Positions 59,766 to 64,000 of a stretch of DNA of 64,000 nt are shown one piece after another. Both the position numbers and the translations under genes were made by a program. The first letter of the stretch is position 1. Each line of letters begins with the position of its first letter. The stretch covers positions 4,402,001 through 4,466,000 of the forward strand of contig NZ_JACHMY010000001.1 of assembly GCF_014205135.1 (NCBI RefSeq). Direction: 5' to 3'. The notes below the pieces were generated by a model. The model searched no databases. It was not told where the DNA came from and was given only the letters and a program-made list of their open reading frames with translations. Source of the stretch: Kribbella italica. GTDB taxonomy: Bacteria > Actinomycetota > Actinomycetes > Propionibacteriales > Kribbellaceae.

Positions 59766-62116
59766 TCACTCAGCGAGCTGTTCGGTGACCTCGCCCGGTA
59801 CGGCGACGCCGTGCCCCGTGTACAGCTGCCGTGCGGCCAGCAGCTCCGTCCGCGCCTCGGAACTCCTGCCCAGCGCCTGGTACGTCCGGGCCAGGCCGAC
59901 CCGGATCGCCGCTTCGCCGTCCCACAGCTCGTTGGCGATCGCCATCCGGAGTGCCTCGGTGAACCGGGTGAGCGCCTCCTCGTACCGGCTGAGCTCGACC
60001 GCGATCTCCCCGAGGTGCTGCTGGGCCTCGCAGGCGCCGTTCGTCCGGCCGGCCTCGCGGTACAACGCCAGACTCTGCTCCAGCGCGGCACCGGCGTCCG
60101 TCAGCTGCCCGGCCTGCTGGTAGGCGGCTCCGACGATGAAGTAGCGCATGGCGGCGTGGGACAGGGGAACGTCCGGGCGCCGCAGGTACAGGTCGATCGC
60201 GGGCTCGAACGACGCGCGTTGCGCGACCAGGTCTCCGGCGCGGCCGGCGATCATGCCGAGCACCAGGTGGCACCAGGACTCCTGCACGACATCGCCGTCG
60301 TCCTGGGACATCTGCAACGCCTGTTCGGCGACCACACGGGCCCGGTCGAGCCCGTCGCCGGACTGCTCGTACGCGTGGGCCAAGTTGGTCAAGCACCTGA
60401 CCTCGAACGCGCGCGACTCCAGCGAGTGACCGAGCGCGAGTGCTCGTTCCAGGTGCGCGGCCCCGGCGGCGAAGTCGTACAACTCGTCGTAGACCAGTCC
60501 CAGGTCGAAGCGCAGCATCGCGGGCAGCGTCGGGTCCGGCTGCTCGTCCACCAGGTCGAGCCCGATCAGCAGCAGGTCGCGCCACTCCGCCCACCGCTTC
60601 CGGTGCATGGCGTACACGCTGATGCCGACCGCGAGCCGGACCAGGAGTTCCCGCTCGTGCTCGCTGCCGGTGGCCGCCGTCCGGGCGGCGAGCAGCATCG
60701 CGGCACGATCGGAGTCGAGGTGGTCGGCTGTCGTCGGGATGTCGAGCTGAGCAGCGGACCGGGACCAGCCCGGGTCGTTCCATCCGTTGCCGATCGTCCG
60801 GCGGGTCGGCGCCAGGTCGTCGAGCCGCCAGGCCAGCGCCACGAAGTAGTCGAGGATGTTGCGGCGTACCGCGGCCGCATCCCCGGGACGGGCGAGATCT
60901 CGTCCGACCGAACGGACCAGGTCGTGCAGGCGGTAGCGGTGCAGCGTGGGAGTTTCCAGCAGGTTGGTGTCGACCAGATGCTCCAGGGCCGCCTCGGCGT
61001 CGCTCTCCTCGACGTCGAGCGCCGCTGCCGCGAGCCGGACCGAGAAGTCTTCGCCATCGATCAGGGCCACCTGCGCAAGCGCGTCCGCGGCGCTCAGGTC
61101 GACCGGGTGCGTCCCCTGGCGGAGCGCTTCGACCGACAGCCCGATCGTCGCGCGAACACCGTGGTCCGCCTCGTCCAGGACGTCGAGCTTGGCGCGCTCG
61201 TCCGCGAGCGCCGCGGTGATCTCCTCGATCGACCGCCGGCCGGTCGCGAGCTGGCTGCCGACGATGCGCAGCGCCAGCGGGAGACGTCCGCACAGCCGGA
61301 CCAGTTCTCGCGTGGACCCGGGATCCTGGTCCACGACGCCACCGCGGGACTTCCGCAGCAGACTCAGTGCGTCCGGCTCGTCCAGGAGGTCCAGGGGAAC
61401 TGCCGAGCTCCGGCCAGGGCGAGCAGCCGGGTACGACTGGTGACCAGTACGACGGACTCGCCGACACCGGGCAGCAGCGGCTGGATCTGCTCGGCCGATC
61501 GCGCGTCGTCGAGGACCAGCAGGAGCTTCCGGTCGGCCACCAGCGACCTGAGCCTCGCGGAGGCGGTGCTCACGTCGGCCGGGATCCGGGCAGCGGGCGT
61601 CCCCAGCGCGCGGAGTACGCGGGTCAGAGCTTCCAGGGGGTCCACCGGCTCACCACCACTGTGAGCCCGCAGGTTCAGGTAGATCTGGCCGTCCGGGAAC
61701 GCCGCGGCCAACGAGTGCGCGGCCCGTACGGCGAGGGCCGTCTTCCCGACTCCGCCCATTCCCGAGACGACCGCGATCACGGTGCCGAACTGCCGCCCGG
61801 CTCCGGACAGGACCCCCGTCAGCTGGGCCAAGGTGTCAGCCCGGCCGACGAAGTCCTCGAGGTCGGCCGGCAGACTCTCCGAGCGGCTCTCGCCCGACGG
61901 TCGGACAGCGGCTTCCCGCAGTACGCCGGCCTCGGTCGTCGACAGTCCGAGCGCTTCCGCGAGCGCGTCGAGCGTTGCCGGACGCGGGAACCGACGACGC
62001 CCGGTCTCCAGCGTCGCGACGGCACCCACGCTCAGCTCGGAGCGCTCGGCCAGTTGTTCCTGGGTCAGTCCGGCGGCGACCCGGAACTCTCTTAGCAGTT
62101 CAGCGAGACCGGCCAT
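59766..62116 (-). pseudogene. XRE/NB-ARC/TPR regulator gene with a frameshift
   Basis: Two frames together make one regulator. From the ATG at 62116 come an XRE helix-turn-helix (LTQEQLAERSELSVGAVATLE) and an NB-ARC ATPase with P-loop GMGGVGKTAL near residue 120, then LLVLDDARS near residue 200 and VLVTSRTRLLALAGARQ. The frame stops at 61364. The next frame resumes LDLLDEPDALSLLR, reads on through LCGRLPLALRI and TPR helices, and ends at 59766. The shift is at the GGGG run (61394-61397, CCCC on the coding strand) and needs one extra C. The parts could be made separately (a GTG start at 61334). Confidence 0.7.
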
Positions 62117-62161
62117 GCTGCCTGATCGTAGTCAGGCGGGCACGGCCGGCGTCGCGCGGTG

Positions 62162-63073
62162 TCAGAGCCCGGCGAACAGATCCGACTCCAGACCGTTCGG
62201 CCCCGGAGCCGCGATGCCCTTGACCAGGCGGTAGGCCTCGTCGCCGAACATCTCGCTGCCGTTGTTGTTGGACAGGGCGAAGAACGGGCCGTCGACGGTG
62301 ATCTGGGTGGCGTGCGCCTTCATCGCGTTCATCTTGCGGTCGAGGTAACCGTCGGCGGACACGATGCAGTCGATCAGCCGGTCCGGTGTGATCATCGGCG
62401 GCATCGGGCCGTCGGGGTCCATCCCCTCGAAGGTGGTGGTGTCGCCGGCCTCCCGCAGCCTGCGCAGGCTGTTGCGCATCCTCCCCTCCGCGATCGCGGT
62501 CCAGTAGATCTTCGCGATGTCCCAGGCCGGGCCGAGGTCCTCCCGGTACGAAGGGGCCGCCGCCAGGGCCGCGGCGTACGTCGCGACCCGGTGGGCCTGG
62601 ATGTGGTCGGGGTGCCCGTAGTTGCCCCACTCGTCGTACGTGACCAGGACCTGCGGGCGGATCTCCCGGATGATCGGGACCAGGTCGTTGGCGGCGGTGA
62701 CGAGGTCGGCCTGCCAGAAGCTGTCCGGCCGGGTGTCCGGCGGTACGGCGGCGTTGCCGGTCTCGTCGTAGATCATCCCGGTGTCGCGGTACCGGCCGGG
62801 GCCGCCGAGGAAGCGGTGGTCGGTGACGCCGAGCTCATCCATCGCGGCGGCCAGCTCGCCGATCCGGTGCGGACCGAGCCCGTCGGTCTGGTCGGCCGCC
62901 AGGTGCTCCAGCTCCGGCACCAGCACCTCCCCCTCCTCACCGAGGGTGCAGGTGATCAGCGTGACGTGGGCGCCTTCGGCAACGTACTTCGCCATCGTCG
63001 CGCCGTTGTTGATCGTCTCGTCGTCGGGGTGGGCGTGCACCAGCAGCAGCCGGCGGTCAGGAAGTGCACTCAT
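62162..63073 (-). CDS. mshB: N-acetyl-1-D-myo-inositol-2-amino-2-deoxy-alpha-D-glucopyranoside deacetylase
   Basis: MshB removes the acetyl group from GlcNAc-inositol in mycothiol biosynthesis. The 303-residue PIG-L family zinc enzyme has the HAHPDDE motif at residues 13-19, GGPGRYRDTGM near residue 90 and the zinc-site GNYGHPDHIQAHRV near residue 150. Mycothiol use is supported elsewhere in the window by the MDMPI protein. The homologue in M. tuberculosis is Rv1170, the left end of the conserved block. Confidence 0.94.
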   Translation of the reverse strand: MSALPDRRLLLVHAHPDDETINNGATMAKYVAEGAHVTLITCTLGEEGEVLVPELEHLAADQTDGLGPHRIGELAAAMDELGVTDHRFLGGPGRYRDTGMIYDETGNAAVPPDTRPDSFWQADLVTAANDLVPIIREIRPQVLVTYDEWGNYGHPDHIQAHRVATYAAALAAAPSYREDLGPAWDIAKIYWTAIAEGRMRNSLRRLREAGDTTTFEGMDPDGPMPPMITPDRLIDCIVSADGYLDRKMNAMKAHATQITVDGPFFALSNNNGSEMFGDEAYRLVKGIAAPGPNGLESDLFAGL

Positions 63074-63164
63074 GCGGCCAGCCTACGTCGCACCCCGGAC
63101 AGTTCCGGACGACGCAGACCGGCCGCCGCGGGCCGCTACCACCAGGTCACGGCCCTGCCCGGGA

Positions 63165-63461
63165 TCAGCCGAACCGGCGTACCAGCAGGCACCCCGCCTG
63201 GAAGCGCGACCGAGCCCCCAGCCCGGCGATCAGCGCGCTGATCTCGGACCGCACGGTCCGCAGCGACAGCCCCAGCTGCCGCGCGATCGCGGCGTCCTTG
63301 GCACCGGTCGCCATCAGCCGGCCGATCATCACCTGACGGGTGGTCAGATCCCTCGCCGCGGCCGGTGCCGCCCGCCGCGAACCGAGCTCGTACACCTCAC
63401 AGACGACCTCCGGCGCGAAGTCCTCCCTTCGCACCACAGGGACAGCCTGGTAAACGGACAT
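63165..63461 (-). CDS. Short LuxR-type HTH protein
   Basis: The 98-residue protein has a LuxR/GerE helix-turn-helix near the C-terminal half: DLTTRQVMIGRLMATGAKDA, then AIARQLGLSLRTVRSEISAL. The N-terminal 45 residues lack a receiver or sensor domain, so it is either a stand-alone regulator or a shortened one. The ATG at 63461 has AGGAG about 7 bases upstream; a TTG at 63467 is unlikely. It is divergent from the XRE/NB-ARC gene across 121 bases. Confidence 0.75.
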   Translation of the reverse strand: MSVYQAVPVVRREDFAPEVVCEVYELGSRRAAPAAARDLTTRQVMIGRLMATGAKDAAIARQLGLSLRTVRSEISALIAGLGARSRFQAGCLLVRRFG

Positions 63462-63531
63462 CCTCAACTCCTCCCCAGATTGGTCCAGCGCAGCCCATTC
63501 TTCTGACGGCCCGGGGAGGTCACCAGGTACA

Positions 63532-63553
63532 ACCCATACAGTTCACCCATACA
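63532..63553. repeat. Direct repeat ACCCATACA in divergent promoter region
   Basis: ACCCATACA occurs at 63532-63540 and 63545-63553, 13 bases apart, 30 bases before the XRE/NB-ARC gene start. The position between two regulator genes suggests a binding site, but two copies are weak evidence. Confidence 0.4.
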
Positions 63554-63582
63554 AAGTGGCGATCGTGAGGGGTGACGGTGCG

Positions 63583-64000
63583 ATGGAGTCGCAGTTCGCG
63601 GCCCTGCTGCGCCGGCACCGGACGGCGGCCGGCCTCACCCAGGACGAGCTGTCGGCGGTGTCCGGGATCAGCGTGCAGGCCATCAGCACGCTGGAGCGCG
63701 GCACCCGCCGGTACCCCCAGCCGGCCACTGTCCAGGCGCTGGCGAACGCCCTGCGGCTCGACAAGGACCAGCAGGCCGCTCTGGTCGCCGCGGCCTCCCG
63801 ACGCGGCCGGACGGACCGGCTGCCGCTGGACGAGCCGGCGACGCCAGTGGTCTCGCCGCGACAGCTGCCGTTCGCCAGTGGCGACTTCACCGGACGGGTC
63901 CAGGAGCTGGCCGAGCTGAGCCGGTACCTGATCGACAGCCCCGGGGTGAGCGTCACGGCGATCACCGGCATGGGCGGTATCGGGAAGACCACTTTGGCCA
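63583..64000 (+). CDS. XRE/NB-ARC regulator (3' end cut by window edge)
   Basis: The 139 visible residues show an XRE helix-turn-helix (AAGLTQDELSAVSGISVQAI, STLERGTRRYPQP) and a linker. An NB-ARC domain then begins, with FTGRVQELAELSRYL and the P-loop ITGMGGIGKTTLA at the edge. It has the same layout as the frameshifted gene at 59766-62116, so the two flank mshB as related regulators on opposite strands. GAGG lies upstream of the ATG. The remainder, likely including TPRs, is outside the window. Confidence 0.82.
   Translation, partial: MESQFAALLRRHRTAAGLTQDELSAVSGISVQAISTLERGTRRYPQPATVQALANALRLDKDQQAALVAAASRRGRTDRLPLDEPATPVVSPRQLPFASGDFTGRVQELAELSRYLIDSPGVSVTAITGMGGIGKTTLA

Noticed and set aside
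61390..61400. A programmed -1 frameshift in the NB-ARC regulator
   Set aside because: No downstream stimulatory structure or typical slippery heptamer was seen; a homopolymer indel or sequencing error is simpler.
1..64000. CRISPR arrays, prophage genes, insertion sequences, tRNA or rRNA genes
   Set aside because: No regularly spaced repeats, transposase or phage-protein motifs, or tRNA-like cloverleaf with CCA end were found on reading both strands.

Overview
The window looks like a piece of the chromosome of a high-GC actinobacterium. The evidence is uniformly GC-rich coding DNA, many GTG starts, mycothiol biosynthesis (mshB), a mycothiol-type MDMPI protein, actinobacterial DapD, GlgC/GlgM, a SigE/RseA/HtrA/TatB module, DUF3117 and a 3Fe-4S/4Fe-4S ferredoxin. 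Secreted multidomain proteins and LacI-type sugar loci suggest a soil Propionibacteriales/Nocardioidales member (Kribbella-like), which is an inference. I saw no rRNA, tRNA, CRISPR array, transposase or phage gene.

Backbone: from memory of M. tuberculosis H37Rv, the genes mshB, fdx, dapD, dapE, LOG protein, DivIVA-like protein, tag, DUF3117, glgM, glgC, O-methyltransferase, sigE, rseA, htrA and tatB occur in the same order and relative orientation (about Rv1170 to Rv1224), read here from right to left. Species-specific modules sit between these anchors.

Layout. 1-2.5 kb: SseB (partial), small membrane protein, P-loop kinase, aldose epimerase. 2.5-9.2 kb: hisG/hisE and a SigE envelope-stress operon (sigE-rseA-rseB-like-htrA-tatB), plus a biotinyl carrier protein. 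9.4-12.1 kb: DUF1772 and SRPBCC proteins, then a SIS-domain sugar-phosphate gene divergent from a DeoR regulator with phased TCGAA repeats between them. 12.3-25.1 kb: an O-methyltransferase and a nearly complete kynurenine (tryptophan) catabolic set: formamidase-like hydrolase, ACMS decarboxylase, 3-hydroxyanthranilate dioxygenase, RidA deaminase, aminomuconate semialdehyde dehydrogenase, kynurenine 3-monooxygenase and kynureninase. This set is split in two by an oppositely oriented subtilase gene and is translationally coupled to glgC. 25-34.3 kb: glycogen/maltose-1-phosphate synthase, secreted lipase-like hydrolase, regulator/aldo-keto reductase pair, leucyl aminopeptidase, DUF3117, PaaX/enoyl-CoA hydratase and DNA glycosylase. 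34.3-39.8 kb: a DivIVA-like protein with a very long low-complexity tail, LOG protein, dapE, VOC protein and MDMPI protein.

39.8-48 kb holds a coherent sugar-use locus. A secreted DUF4185-like propeller protein with a carbohydrate-binding tail and an ABC importer diverge from a SIS isomerase, a PfkB kinase and a LacI regulator. Three copies of a GAAATCGATTTC-type palindrome lie before the importer, the isomerase and the regulator. It is followed by a candidate structured RNA (47946-48050) and a DUF3800 gene broken by an in-frame TAG.

48.7-64 kb: two MFS transporters, epimerase and phosphotransferase genes, dapD, a lytic-transglycosylase-like protein, ferredoxin, acetyltransferase, orphan MazF-like protein, VanW protein, flavin reductase, a frameshifted XRE/NB-ARC/TPR regulator, mshB, a short LuxR-type protein, and the start of a second XRE/NB-ARC regulator cut by the window edge. 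Non-coding gaps are all under about 220 bases; the notable ones carry the regulatory sites and terminators listed.
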